Assembly (NCBI GenBank): GCA_031841125.1
Contig: CM063110.1
Coordinates: 53,605,946 to 53,669,945 of the forward strand
Source: Acanthococcus lagerstroemiae
Taxonomy: Eukaryota; Arthropoda; Insecta; Hemiptera; Eriococcidae
Length of the DNA stretch: 64,000 bases
Reading direction: 5' to 3'
Part shown: positions 42,890-53,691 of the stretch, piece after piece
Numbering within the stretch: the stretch's first letter is position 1
How the letters are laid out: the number at the start of each line of letters is the position of its first letter
Made by a program: the position numbers and the translations under genes
The notes under the pieces: generated by a model
Seen by the model: only the letters and a program-made list of their open reading frames with translations
The model's database searches: none
Told to the model about the DNA's origin: nothing

Positions 42890-43068
42890 CGCACACTGAA
42901 AAAGAGAAAGGCTACTGGTTATTATGAACCACAACATGGGTTTTCAAGTAACCCTTCTCGGTGAATGATTCGTTGCATTAGCAGAATGAACCAGAGAAAG
43001 GTTTCTCGTCGTTATGAACCATGATGTGTGTTTTCAAGTCACTTATGAGTGAATGATCGATTGCATAC
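42890..43068 (-). pseudogene. Decayed zinc-finger remnants downstream of the array
   Basis: On the - strand, immediately beyond the stop, the finger pattern continues: VCNRSFTHK, then (frame-shifted) DLKTHIMVHNDEKPFS, then further HNDEKPF-like and FT-E-K-G-Y-L-K-T-H traces to about 42890. The first break is the TGA stop where other fingers have Ser. The second is a loss of about 2 bp in the AAGAGTGAC context near 43042. These are former fingers of the same gene. Confidence 0.75.
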
Positions 43069-45141
43069 TCAGCAAGAGAAAGGTTTCTTGCCATTATGAA
43101 TCATGATGTGTCTTTTCAAGTGATCCTTACGAGTGAATGATCGAGTGCACACTGAGCAAGAAAAAGGCTTCACAGCATTATGGCCAATGACGTGCATTTT
43201 CATATTATGCTTATTAGTGAATGACCGATAGCATACAGAGCAACAGAAAGGCTTCTCGCCATTATGAACCATTATGTGTCTTTTCAAGTGATGCTTTTGA
43301 GTGAATGACTGATTGCATAATGAGCAAGAAAAAGGCTTCTCATCATTATGAACCATGATGTGTGCTTTCAAGATACTCTTCAGAGTGAAGGACTTGCTGC
43401 ATACTGAGCAGGAGAAAGGCTTCTCGTCATTATGAACCATTACGTGTCTTTTCAACTCACCCTCAGAAACGAATAACCGATTGCATACTGAGCAGGAGAA
43501 AGGTTTCTCATCATTATGACCCATGATATGTCTTTTCAAGTGACACTTACGAGTGAATGACCGATTGCACACTGAGCAACAGAAAGGCTTCTCGTCATTG
43601 TGCACCATAATGTGTCTTTTCAAGTGATGTTTATGAGTGAAGGACTGACTGCATACTGCGCAGGAGAATGGCTTCTCATCATTATGAATCATGATGTGTG
43701 CTTTCAAGTTACTATTACGCGTGAATGACTGACCGCATACTGAGCAAGAGAATGGCTTCTCGCCATTGTGAACCACTATGATGTGTCTTTTCAAGTGTTG
43801 CTTTTGAGTGAATGACTGATTGCATAATGAGCAAGAAAAAGGCTTCTCATCATTATGAACCATGATGTGTCTTTTCAAGTCACCCTTACAAGTGAATGAC
43901 TTACTGCATACAGAGCAGGAGAAAGGCTTCTCGTCATTGTGCACCATAATATGTGTTTTCAGGATATGCTTACGAGTGAAGGACTGATTGCACACTGAGC
44001 AACAGAAAGGCTTCTCACCATTATGGACCATTATGTGTCCTTTCAACTGGCCCTGAGAAGTGAATGACTGATTGCATAGTGAGCAACGGAAAGGCTTCTC
44101 GGCATTGTGCACCATGATGTGTCTTTTCAAGGAATGCTCACTAGTGAAGGACTGACTGCATACTGAGCAGGAGAATGGCTTCTTGTCATTATGATCCATG
44201 ATGTGTGCTATCAATTTACTATTACAAGTGAATGACTGATTGCATAATGAGCAAGAGAAAGACTTCTGGCCATTGTGAACAACCATGATGTGTCTTTTCA
44301 AGTGACACTTACGAGTGTATGGCCGACTGCATACAGAGCAGGAGAAAGGCTTCTCATCATTATGAATCATTATGTGTCTTTTCAAGTCACTCTTACAAGT
44401 GAATGACCTGCTGCATACAGAGCAAGAGAAAGGCTTCTTGCCATTATGAACCATTATGTGTCTTTTCAAGTCACCCTCATGAGTGAATGACCGACTGCAT
44501 ACTGAGCAAGAGAAAGGCTTCTCATCATTATGAACCATTATGTGTCTTTTCAAGTCACACTTACGAGTGAATGACCGACTGCATACTGAGCAAGAGAAAG
44601 GCTTCTCATCATTATGAACCATGATGTGTCTTTTCAAGTGATACTTACGAATGAATGACCGATTACACACTGAACAACAGAAAGGCTTCTCGCCATTATG
44701 AATCATTATGTGTCTTTTCAAGTCACTCTTATGAGTGAATGACTGATTGCATAATGAGCAAGAAAAAGGCTTCTCATCATTATGAGACATGATGTGTCTT
44801 TTCAGGTCACTCTTACGAGTGAATGACCGGCTGCATACAGAGCAAGAGGGGGGCTTCTTGTCATTATGAACTATGATTTTTTTTTCTAAGTCACCCTTAC
44901 AAGTGATTGATTGACTGCATGCTGAGCAAGAGAGAGACTTCTCCTCAGTACAAGCCATATGTGTTTCCAGTATAACATCAGGAACTGATTGACCGCATAT
45001 TGAGCACGAGAATGGTTTCTCATCATTATCAACCATACTTCCCAGTGAATGACTGATCACACGTTGAGCAGGAGGATGTGGTATTATATTTGATACAGTC
45101 AAATTTACCACTGGGTGCATTACTTCCATTGGCTGTACCAT
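43069..45141 (-). CDS. C2H2 zinc-finger array protein (690 aa open frame)
   Basis: A single open frame with 23 finger-like units at 28-30-residue spacing. Units 1 and 2 are degenerate (unit 1 ends H-x3-C; unit 2 has Lys for the first His). Units 3-23 keep C-x2-C-x12-H-x3/4-H. The linker is HN(D/G)EKPF instead of the usual HTGEKPF. Family knowledge: such arrays are nuclear DNA-binding proteins. Helix positions -1/3/6 vary (R/D/R, R/H/R, H/D/R, S/Q/G, Q/H/R), with Arg at position 6 in most. The stop falls inside finger 24 (KPFSC then TGA), with finger remnants beyond. The first ATG (MVQPMEV) lies in a frame different from an upstream finger remnant. Functional gene with altered ends, or recent pseudogene. 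Confidence 0.75.
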   Translation of the reverse strand: MVQPMEVMHPVVNLTVSNIIPHPPAQRVISHSLGSMVDNDEKPFSCSICGQSVPDVILETHMACTEEKSLSCSACSQSITCKGDLEKKIIVHNDKKPPSCSVCSRSFTRKSDLKRHIMSHNDEKPFSCSLCNQSFTHKSDLKRHIMIHNGEKPFCCSVCNRSFIRKYHLKRHIMVHNDEKPFSCSVCSRSFTRKCDLKRHIMVHNDEKPFSCSVCSRSFTHEGDLKRHIMVHNGKKPFSCSVCSRSFTCKSDLKRHIMIHNDEKPFSCSVCSRPYTRKCHLKRHIMVVHNGQKSFSCSLCNQSFTCNSKLIAHIMDHNDKKPFSCSVCSQSFTSEHSLKRHIMVHNAEKPFRCSLCNQSFTSQGQLKGHIMVHNGEKPFCCSVCNQSFTRKHILKTHIMVHNDEKPFSCSVCSKSFTCKGDLKRHIMVHNDEKPFSCSLCNQSFTQKQHLKRHIIVVHNGEKPFSCSVCGQSFTRNSNLKAHIMIHNDEKPFSCAVCSQSFTHKHHLKRHIMVHNDEKPFCCSVCNRSFTRKCHLKRHIMGHNDEKPFSCSVCNRLFVSEGELKRHVMVHNDEKPFSCSVCSKSFTLKSILKAHIMVHNDEKPFSCSLCNQSFTQKHHLKRHIMVHNGEKPFCCSVCYRSFTNKHNMKMHVIGHNAVKPFSCSVCTRSFTRKDHLKRHIMIHNGKKPFSC

Positions 45142-45295
45142 AAATTCGACCTACCACCTTAGTTTCGCATTTGGAGATAGTTCGCCTTGTCTTTCTCCCT
45201 TTTATGAGGATGGTGTCAGGAAGAACTGAGCTTCTGTGCCAGTCATTGGTCTTGAGTTCCCTCGAAACTTCTCCGTCGTTCTGTAATGTTACCAT
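45029..45295 (-). pseudogene. Upstream part of the zinc-finger gene in another frame
   Basis: An 88-codon frame ends CSTCDQSFTGKYG and stop. CSTCDQSFTGK is the start of a C2H2 finger. The array resumes one base later at MVDNDEKPFSC in the frame of the main ORF. Compared with other fingers about 20 bp (the LKRHI part) are missing at about 45030, which shifts the frame. The preceding residues have no recognised domain. So the original N-terminus was probably here. Confidence 0.65.
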
Positions 45296-45304
45296 TTTTA
45301 TTTT

Positions 45305-45445
45305 AGAATTAGGTATCAGGAATGCGACAGACCGAGATGTATGGAGAGAGACAACGGAAACTTATGCCCTAAAATGGGCGGGGTAGCTGGTGGTGGCTCA
45401 CCTATCCAAAGTTGTAAATAAATAAATAAATAAAAATAAAATCGT
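45305..45445 (+). pseudogene. 3' end of an RTE-like LINE
   Basis: Encodes NATDRDVWRETTETYALKWA and a stop, matching the last residues of RTE-type polymerases (compare GEAYAQRWA at the end of the 12381-13858 element). It is followed by an (AAAT)n tail AAATAAATAAATAAATAAAA. It is heavily 5'-truncated and abuts the zinc-finger locus head to head. Confidence 0.7.
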
Positions 45446-45449
45446 ATAT

Positions 45450-46385
45450 AATGCGTTTGTACAAATAATTTTTCTATTGAATTTGTGTTTATTCCAATAT
45501 GCTTGTTCTTCAGTTTCTTCTCTTTTGCCAGCTTGATAAGCGTGACAAAACTACAGGATGGGCTCAGCTGCCTTCAAAGTCTTAGTTTATCATTTATATA
45601 AACTGTGCTGACAAGATGCTCCAATTCTTTGTATTGTATTGGAACTATCTCAAATTGACATCAAGTTTAATACATGTAACAAAGTAATTACTTCGTAAGG
45701 GATTTTCAAGTTGCTTTAGGAAGGAATTGACGAACCAAATGCGCTATTTTGTGTGTGTGTGTGTGTGTGTTTGTCTGTCTGTCAGCTCGTATAAAACGTT
45801 ATACGGATATTCAAGGAAGTGAGACGTTTCTTTCGTTTTTATTCTTATCCACTATCATTTTCGAAGCTGGCAAATTGAAATATTGAAACTTCCCCTACCT
45901 CTTGAAGTTTCTTTTGTACTAGTCCGGGTGAATTACATTAAAAAGAAGCATATCACAACATTGCATGTCGGTATAGTTGGTCAGTAGGCCATACTGATGA
46001 ACGTCCTAAAAGTCCCAAAGAATCCTACTGGAGCTTCATCCCCTTGGAAGTAACCCTCACCCCTATGGAAGTGTCATCCCCGTCCCTTATTAGATGGGTC
46101 ATCATAAGTCTAAAATGTTGATTATATCAGAAACTGTTCCGAACAAATATTACTTTCAGTCGGATTTCATTTTGAAACAATGGTCTCTTATAACTTTCTA
46201 ATATCTGCCCCGGGAATGTCCTAAAGGAGGTTCAAAATATTCCATTGCATGGCTACACATTAATACAGTCCCAATGGGTGGGAAAATGTTGAGGTTTTGA
46301 GGTTTTTTCTGTTTCACCGAATTGTGTGAACTGAAGGGATGCAAAGAACTCTCCGACTCATATCCCTACATCCGCATTTATCCAT
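45450..46385. other. Intergenic, includes a (GT)n microsatellite
   Basis: A (GT)10 run followed by TTGTCTGTCTGTC lies at 45751-45783. No gene recognised. Confidence 0.6.
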
Positions 46386-46389
46386 CTCA

Positions 46390-47285
46390 CCTCTTAGATA
46401 CCACGTACGTGAAATTCCACTTGTTTTAGGGCTTATGGGCTTCAGAATGGATTTCAAAGTAGGTATAACTTTCTGAACTTTGAGGAAAATGATTGAAGAA
46501 ACAAAAAAATTAACTGACAGGGTTTCGAAGCTACTGAATTATTTTTGATATCGGTTCAACTTTTAATCCAAGATTGAGGCCCTACAGAGGGCGGGGAGAA
46601 AAATTAGTGAAATACAATATGGGCATCGGAACAGAAAAACTGGAAGTCTCTGAATTCAATTCTGACAGTAATTTAGACTAAATGTCAAGGAAAGATATGG
46701 TCAAAATTGAAAAATTCAACAAATACAATATTGGTATAATCTCTCAGGTTGTGGAGGTTACTGAACTAATGTCTGATGTCAAAACAGCCTCTACTCTCAA
46801 ATTCCCCGCTCCCGCATGTAGCATCTCAAGTTTTGAGTAGAGACCATACTGACATCAGAAATGGATTCGTCAACCTCCACAATCTGAAAAATTATACTCA
46901 CTTAATTTTTCAATTTTGACACCCTCCCCTCCAGGTCGCCTTCATGAAAAAATTTCGGCCAAATTAATATCCAACCCGACTTCAGCGAATTTCAAAATTT
47001 ATGTTTCGATACCTATATTGTATTTCAGTTCTTTGTATCCCCTAGTTCCTTCTGTTGTGCCTCAATTTTGGAATTAAAGGTCAAACCGATATGAAACATC
47101 AATTCGCAAGCTTCGAAACACTATTAGTCGATATGCTGATTTCCTTGATTATACTCATCAAAGTTCATTAATAAGTTACGCTTATGAATTCTATTCTGAA
47201 GTGAATAGAACACAAAAAACCACAAGTTCCCAGATGTGGTATCTAAGTCGGGAGGAGCTAGGAGGTGAGAAAATTATCGGGAATG
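46390..47285. repeat. ~890-bp imperfect palindrome (fold-back element)
   Basis: Arms match in inverse along their length: AGATACCACGTACGTG (46398) with GATGTGGTATCTAAG (47233); CTTCAGAATGGAT with ATTCTATTCTGAAG; GGTTTCGAAGCT with AGCTTCGAAACA; ATTGAGGCCCTACAG with CTGTTGTGCCTCAAT; GTTGTGGAGGTTACTG with TCGTCAACCTCCACAA. The centre is near 46825. The arms are diverged, so it is old. No coding frame. Confidence 0.75.
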
Positions 47286-47530
47286 AATAGACATGGATGC
47301 AGAGAAACGTGTTCCGGGATGCGGTGAAACGGGAAAATCATCAAAAATTCTACATCTCTGCCCATAAGGCCTCTGGCAGTGTGTAGCAGTGAACAGGAAC
47401 ACCCCCCCCCCCCCGAATGCTCCGAGGGCAGACATCGAAAAATTGTAGGAGACTGTTTTTACTTGAAACGCAGTTTAGAGCAATCAATGCCGGATGCTAG
47501 GGTCAATGCTGAGGGAGGCAATTCAGAATG

Positions 47531-47678
47531 TATTTGGGCCGTCCATCCTACAGAGAGCGTTGCAATCTGCCATTGTAATAAGTTATGAAAAGGTGAACCT
47601 TTTTGTCAATCCCTATTGTACTGGTGCCGAAAACATTCCTCTTTTCATCTGCGATACTAGCGCTGGACGGCCCAAATA
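47531..47678. mobile_element. 148-bp MITE, ends TATTTGGGCCGTCCA
   Basis: Perfect 15-bp terminal inverted repeats, TATTTGGGCCGTCCA and TGGACGGCCCAAATA. The flanks AGAATG and GGAGTT show no clear target duplication; if the first TA belongs to the host, a TA duplication fits. Confidence 0.7.
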
Positions 47679-47839
47679 GGAGTTGAACTCAGTTTTCACC
47701 TTCTCCGGACCTTCACTGAACGTCCAGATTATTTTTATGCCCTCGAGATTGTGGTTGAGTTCGTTCAAGCATTGGAGGCCAAAAGGTAGAGATTTAGCCG
47801 AATAATACACGATTCTTTAGAACTCATTCAGATTAACAA

Positions 47840-48080
47840 CAGGGACGCGACGAAGAGTTTTTTCTGGAGAGGCAAAAATTGTTAAATTGCCAACTGACTC
47901 AACTGAAAACTCCCAAATATCAAAATTTGTTTGTATTGGCTAAAACAAAAAAAAAAAAAACTTTTGACTTGTTGGATTTTTCCAACTTTTGATTTATTTT
48001 TACTGAAATTTCTTAACTCCGGTGGAGGCTTAGAGGCATATTGCCCCCACCCACGTGCCCACCCCTAATTTTTGTTCCTG
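47840..48080. mobile_element. hAT-like MITE, sibling of 5012-5246
   Basis: Begins CAGGGACG and ends GTTCCTG. Shares GGCAAAAATTGT, CAACTGACTCAACTGAAAA (with one or two changes) and CTTTTGACTTGTTGGATTTT with the 5012 copy. Flanking eight bases match only 5 of 8, so it is older. Confidence 0.65.
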
Positions 48081-48104
48081 ACTAATACAATTCATCCAGA
48101 TTCT

Positions 48105-48260
48105 CCTAATACTCGTTAAAGCTCATTCAGTATCCACTAGAACTTGAGACAGATTCAATAAAGACCCATTTGACACTTTCAAAATTCGTCCCGACTCTGT
48201 TACGATTCATTATAACCTAGTCACGATTAGTGAGACTTATTTAAATTCATCAAGACCAAG
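48105..48260. repeat. Degenerate GACTCATT-type repeat
   Basis: AAAGCTCATTCAG, AAGACCCATTTGACAC and GACTCTGTTACGATTCATT words at short spacing. This is the only array of this family seen outside the Ig gene. Confidence 0.4.
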
Positions 48261-48964
48261 ATACATGTAGTTTGTTAAGTCTTACAAGTGAAATCTATTC
48301 AGGATCAAGCTCTGAGTCGAAGCAAAAAGTGACGTTTTTCTTTGAGGGGGAGGGCGAAAGTTTGAATTTCTCCATCAGAAAAATGAAATTTCACAATCAT
48401 CGAACAAAAAAAGAAAAAAAATAATAACTGCCCATATTTTCAATTTTGCCAAAGGCAACAGCTAAATTTACCAACTCTTTAAAAATTTCACATTATGGGG
48501 AGGGGCGATGGTTCGGAAACAGTTTTTGGTATATCTAATCAACATTTTTTGACTTATGATTAAAAATCCATGGCGGGTGTTTCACCTCCTAGAGAACGAA
48601 GCTCCAGTAGGATTCTTCAGGACTGTTAAGAAGTTCATTGGTACGTTTTATTGAGACCAGCTATGCACTAACATTCAGCTTCACAATATCCAAGTCTTTT
48701 CTTCATTGCGTTTAGTTCTAACATTCGAGCTTGTATAGGGAATTCAAAAACCTTGTAAGTCTCCCTGTAGATGCCTTCAAAATCTCATATGTCCGACTTA
48801 AGACTTTTTGTTGAATGTTCCACCATCCAAAATCTTGTATGTACGACTTATGCGACTCTCTTTGGGTTTGTATATCTAATTAGAATAATGTTCCAGAGAA
48901 AATATTTTAAAACCAAAACCTTGTAAGCTGGGAGTAGTACAGGGTAAGGCACGGGAACCTATCT

Positions 48965-49230
48965 TATTTCAAATTGTAGTTGCACTGAAACAAACACTGT
49001 TGGTGGCAGTCGAGTTTCTCAAGTTCTGGTTACTCAATTGTATTTCAAATCTCTATAGTAGTGAAACAAATGGAGTAGGGGGAACAAGATACCCGCTGAT
49101 GGCAGTTGAGTTTTTAAGTTCTGGCTATCCAATTATATTTCGAATCACAGTAGTAGTGAAACAAATGAAGGGGGGGGGGGGAGCGAGATACCAACTGATG
49201 GCAGTCGAGTTTCTCAGGTTTTAGTTATTG
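48965..49230. repeat. ~98-bp tandem repeat, 2.7 units
   Basis: GGCAGTCGAGTTTCTCA recurs at about 49004, 49101 and 49200, with GTAGTGAAACAAATG in between. Because the unit happens to stay open, a 74-codon frame runs through it; that frame is a by-product. Confidence 0.8.
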
Positions 49231-49234
49231 GTAG

Positions 49235-51390
49235 TATTCAGCTGAGATGAGTGAGAGGAACATGGAACACTGAGCGTTCGCTGTCGAGTCGGTTTTCAAC
49301 GGCCAGTATTTTTAACTGAGTTTTGTAATACTGGCCTATGTGTAAGTCAGGAATCCTACACACCTCCACTATTTGTGCGTTTTGAAAAACGTTTTTCCAT
49401 TCAGCCGCATAGGCCAGTGCCCATCGAAGCAACTGTTCCTTTACGGGTTAAAAACTTTCGCGAAAGAGGGAATATTATTAAAATGGAGCTTCTGGGGCCT
49501 GTGAAGCAGGTTAGAACACTGTGCTCAAAAAAGTGAAGAACAATTTCAAGAAATGGGCCGAGAATGCTATTCAGTATAGGAGTGGTCATTTAAGCAATGT
49601 CGTTTTTAAAGCGACAAAATTTTGTAATACACCTTAATATAAAATAAAAATTGATAAAATTTGACGTATTTTTGTACATGTTCAGACTGAGTTGCGGTTG
49701 AGTATTGATCCACCAACTCCGTAAACGCAATTAGAACACATTATTATCCCAAACTATGTACTGATATTAATAACTGAACATCAAAAGGATTAACTTCAGT
49801 ACATCGAACAACTGTACATAACTACACGACTAATGAATAGCCGGGAGTAGAGCGACATACTCTACGCGAGGCAGGCAGGGCTGCCAACTCAACAGTACGA
49901 AAAAAATTCTCCACATTTATTTATTCCTGAGTTATGATGATTTGAAATATGACAGGTTCCCATGTCGCACCCTGTATGTAATAAGGTGAAGTATCACTTA
50001 TTGATCAAGCGCCAATTAAGGGTCAACTTTTGAAGCTATAAATCTGGTCCACTACAGGACGTGGGAATTTTATTTTATTTTTTATTAGTGCCCAACAGGC
50101 ATACAGAACTTCAGTATGATCTGTGTTTGAAGTGGTTTTGATGGTTCGTGTTGACGATATGAGCTGTGGAAAACTTTGCCTATTTTCGGCGTGATGACAC
50201 TTAGCATTTCCGAAGTCCATCATCAAAACGAAAAAGTAAGTACTTCATGCTATTAATTTCGGACTTTTGTAATTGTGAGTTCAAAGGACATACTAAGGAA
50301 CATTTCTCGAATAATCAACAAACGATTGAGTAACTACATATCGAATATGGGTCATGTGAATTGGAAATAGAATCCAGTTGGAACTGATTGTACCTCAGTC
50401 CTATCATTATGCTTTTTGATTTCAGTAAGTTAGATAGCACATTTGACAGTTGGAGAACATGAGGGGGAAAAATTGATCAATATTTGGTCAGACCGATGTC
50501 TGGCTTCAATTTTTTTTTTTTTTTTTTTGAGCAATGTTGGGCTAATGTTTTCTTTTTCTTGTTACCAGTCTACCGAATCCTACTTCTAAAATTTGTGCAA
50601 TAGCTTGCGGACAGGCTTTTATTTTGAGACGTCGCCCAGCTATGCAAGGTTACTCTATACCATCAACAGAATTTTAAAAAAGAATCTAGAAACTAGAATT
50701 ATCTTTACACTTGATCCATTTTATGAGACGTGTTTCATTTTTTTTTCTTCTTTTTCTATCTAACAGTTACCAATTTTACAAAATTTTTCACCATTTAATA
50801 AGAAATCAAACTTGTCTAGTATAAATTACAACTCTGGGGAGGGAGACATGACTCCTCTGCTACGCTCTGGATCCACCGCTGATAGTAGTATTCAGTACAT
50901 ATACCACATATCTACTAATTTATACGGATATGAATGTGGAAAGATCATGCAAGGAAATTTTCACGTAAGTAACAATGAAAATAATAATGTTCAAGAGAGA
51001 AATTTACTTACACCAGCACACTTTTTTTCAGCACTAAATGATAAACTATATTCCTGGTTGATCCTTTGGTTTCGTTCGAGATTATTTGGAACAGTATAAT
51101 TGTCGTCGGTACAAGCCAATTCGTACTTATATTTATCAAAGCGTGTCAAAATCGGATTGATACTACTATCACCTCCTTGCTTGTAAAGTACCGAAAACAA
51201 AACACAAATCAAGTTGAATATAATAGAGAATAATATAAGCGCAAAGATAGAGAGGCTTGGGCTGGTCTTTAAATACCACGAACGCCACCCAAAAGATAGA
51301 AAAATTTGCGAAAATATAGTTTCAGCATTATTTTAATACTTATCAGCATCCCCATGGCCTTCTCATTCCAGGTCGGCTATTTGCGCTTAT
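49235..51390. other. Gene-poor stretch
   Basis: A poly(T) run lies at about 50511-50528. A 95-codon frame at 50812-51099 (+) has no recognised domain. No repeat delimited. Confidence 0.4.
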
Positions 51391-51399
51391 GAAGAATAC

Positions 51400-51665
51400 C
51401 CTAAACCGCGCGTCCAATTCGCTTGTATGAAACTACGAACGTGCGAGCCGCTAAGGGCTAAGTCGCGAAGATGCTGCGACTAGTCGTGGAAGTTTTGATC
51501 AGTTCAACTTTCGCGGCCAATTCGCGAGTCCTTCACTAGTAACAGCGCGCAAGTCGCTAATTTGAACGATTACTCGTTGCGGTCTTGCGAATTTTGAATG
51601 TAACCGCAAAACTTGGCTAGCGACTCAAATTCGCTACGACGTGGTCACGAGTTTAAACGATGCTT
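51400..51665. other. CpG-dense patch with repeated TCGCGA/GCGACT words
   Basis: Locally many words built on CGC, CGCGA and AGTCGC in both orientations (for example AGTCGCTAATTTGAA and AGCGACTCAAATTCG) within otherwise AT-rich DNA. It looks like an old inverted-repeat element, but clean ends are not visible. Confidence 0.35.
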
Positions 51666-52455
51666 AACTTACCTATTCATATTCCGCGGTGATTGTGCAC
51701 AAATCAGGAGTGTACATTATGAGAAGCTGGATGACTTTCTTCAGCTTGAAAATTCGTTGGAGCGTTAGACAGACGATGAGACGATTCAAATATTCGGATT
51801 CCTCAAGAGCAAACTACTAAGCGCTGTTACACGTACTACCACCAACACACAGAGCCCGCAGTTGTTATCAATAGTGATCGATCAAGGGTTCCTGCTATAC
51901 TCTTAGTGAGATTATTTGTGTATTATTTAATTGCCAACATGGTAGAACACTTGTCCTAACTGAAGAACATTCGGCACACGAAAACATGAGCGAATTACAA
52001 TAAAATATAGTAAAAAAATTACCCGGCTGTGTTCACTGTACACGTTTCCGCCTTTTTTATCCTGCTATTGATAACAACATTTTTTCGAGAAACAAAGCAG
52101 GCGACGCTAGCGCGCCACCGATCTGACAAGTTCGAATGTCAAACGACGGGGTATTTTTGCTAACATAACTCACTGTGTTGACTTTGACTCTCCTCACTAG
52201 GGATTCGAAGAATATGCTCTGAAAAAGGGATCAATTATGCGCTTATAAAATGCTTTTATTTCCGTCAAATATACTAAAATATTCCCTGAAAATCCTGAAA
52301 TATACCGGGAAATCGAGGTATGACAGATATACAAAATAAAAAGGCCCTAAAGTATCTGTGCAAAAGTCTTTTTTCGTAGGCGAACACTGAAAACATTATT
52401 TGACAGTGTTCTACACATGGATGTGAAAGAAGCGGGAAGCAAAAGCCGGAAGCCG

Positions 52456-52595
52456 AAATATATCCTGAGTCCTGACTCAAATTGAGAAGCCGGTAGCCAG
52501 AAGCCAATTCCAGTTGGAAGCCAGAAGCAGGAAAAGAAGTCTTTTGTTTATCGGCTTCTTTTTGGCTTCTAAGTTCCAACTCAGAGTCAGGATTT
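52456..52595. repeat. Inverted repeat with AGAAGCC words
   Basis: Left arm ATCCTGAGTCCTGACTC...GAGAAGCC and right arm GGCTTCTAAGTTCCAACTC...GAGTCAGGAT form an imperfect palindrome about 140 bp long. Family unknown. Confidence 0.5.
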
Positions 52596-52912
52596 GGCCT
52601 AACTTGTCAGTCATTATTTATAAGGACAGAGCTCTTAAACTCGTTGCTTCAAAATTTAAACAGATTATTTCATTTAAAGATTTAAACTTATTTTGTGCTT
52701 CTTATTCTCTGGAAGAAAAGTTTTAAAGATAATGTGCCTAAATTAAGAGTATATAAGGTGCCATTTCAAATGTCAAAATAATGTTCTAGTAGACACTAAC
52801 TTTGTAGGGCAAAGATGTATTTGGACCTAGCAGCGTAGTGGCTGACATCTGGTGGAAGTTTCTAATAACATCCGTTTACACACCATTACGAACGCACGCA
52901 CATACGTCGCTC

Positions 52913-53101
52913 TTATCAACGTTAGAGCACCTATAAAAACCAAGTATGCGCATACGCCATATTGTTTGCAAAAGTGCCCGTCAATGCCCAATCCGACTAT
53001 GCGTTGCATACCGTGCAGTCAATTCGGCATCGACGGGCGCTTTTGCAAACAATATGGCGTACGCACATACTCCCTTTTTATAGGTGCTTTATCAACGTTA
53101 G
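52913..53101. mobile_element. 163-bp MITE with ~70-bp arms and perfect 13-bp target duplication
   Basis: The element 52926-53088 runs from AGCACCTATAAAAA to TTTTTATAGGTGCT, with arms continuing through CGCCATATTGTTTGCAAAAG. TTATCAACGTTAG lies exactly on both sides (52913-52925, 53089-53101). Perfect duplication and well-kept arms suggest recent insertion. A 13-bp duplication is longer than for the common DNA transposon families. Confidence 0.85.
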
Positions 53102-53691
53102 GATGAATATCAAAGTTGATAGAACATGACGTGAATAACTTCAATTTTCGAGCGACTCTGCACTAATTCCAATAAATTTTTTCGCAAAAACTTGTCCTAA
53201 ATATTATTTAACTGTTACTGGGCTACATATTTTTACTTGGATTGCTATCATAAATGAATTTTTGACGAAATTGGAACGAAACGAAAATCACGATTTCCCC
53301 ATTTAAATGTATGGAGACGTTCACCGCTATCCTAACGTTGGTAATGTTGGTGCGGCAGGGGGGAAGACTCGATGCTAGCGCTACACCGTGCTGCTAGGTC
53401 CGAATAGGATACAACCTAGATACCTAACTCCGCTGTATGTAGCGACTCGTGTTCCCTCTCACCGCACCAAAATATTGGATGGCACTTCACACACACCTTC
53501 GCAATATGCTCTCAGCACCAAATTTTTTTTTGCCCTGTACGAATATATTTCCCTTATCACGATCTTAATCCTGAAGGATTATAACATCCACACGAAATTT
53601 GGCGTCAGAAAATACATTATTTACTTTACAGCTCTCACTTTGCAGTGTTAAGGAGCGACCCTCGTAGTGTGTGAAGATGTTGCGTTGATTT

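Noticed and set aside
48965..49230. 74-codon frame with repeated MAVEFL motif as a repeat protein
   Set aside because: The motif arises from a ~98-bp tandem DNA repeat whose units stay open by chance.
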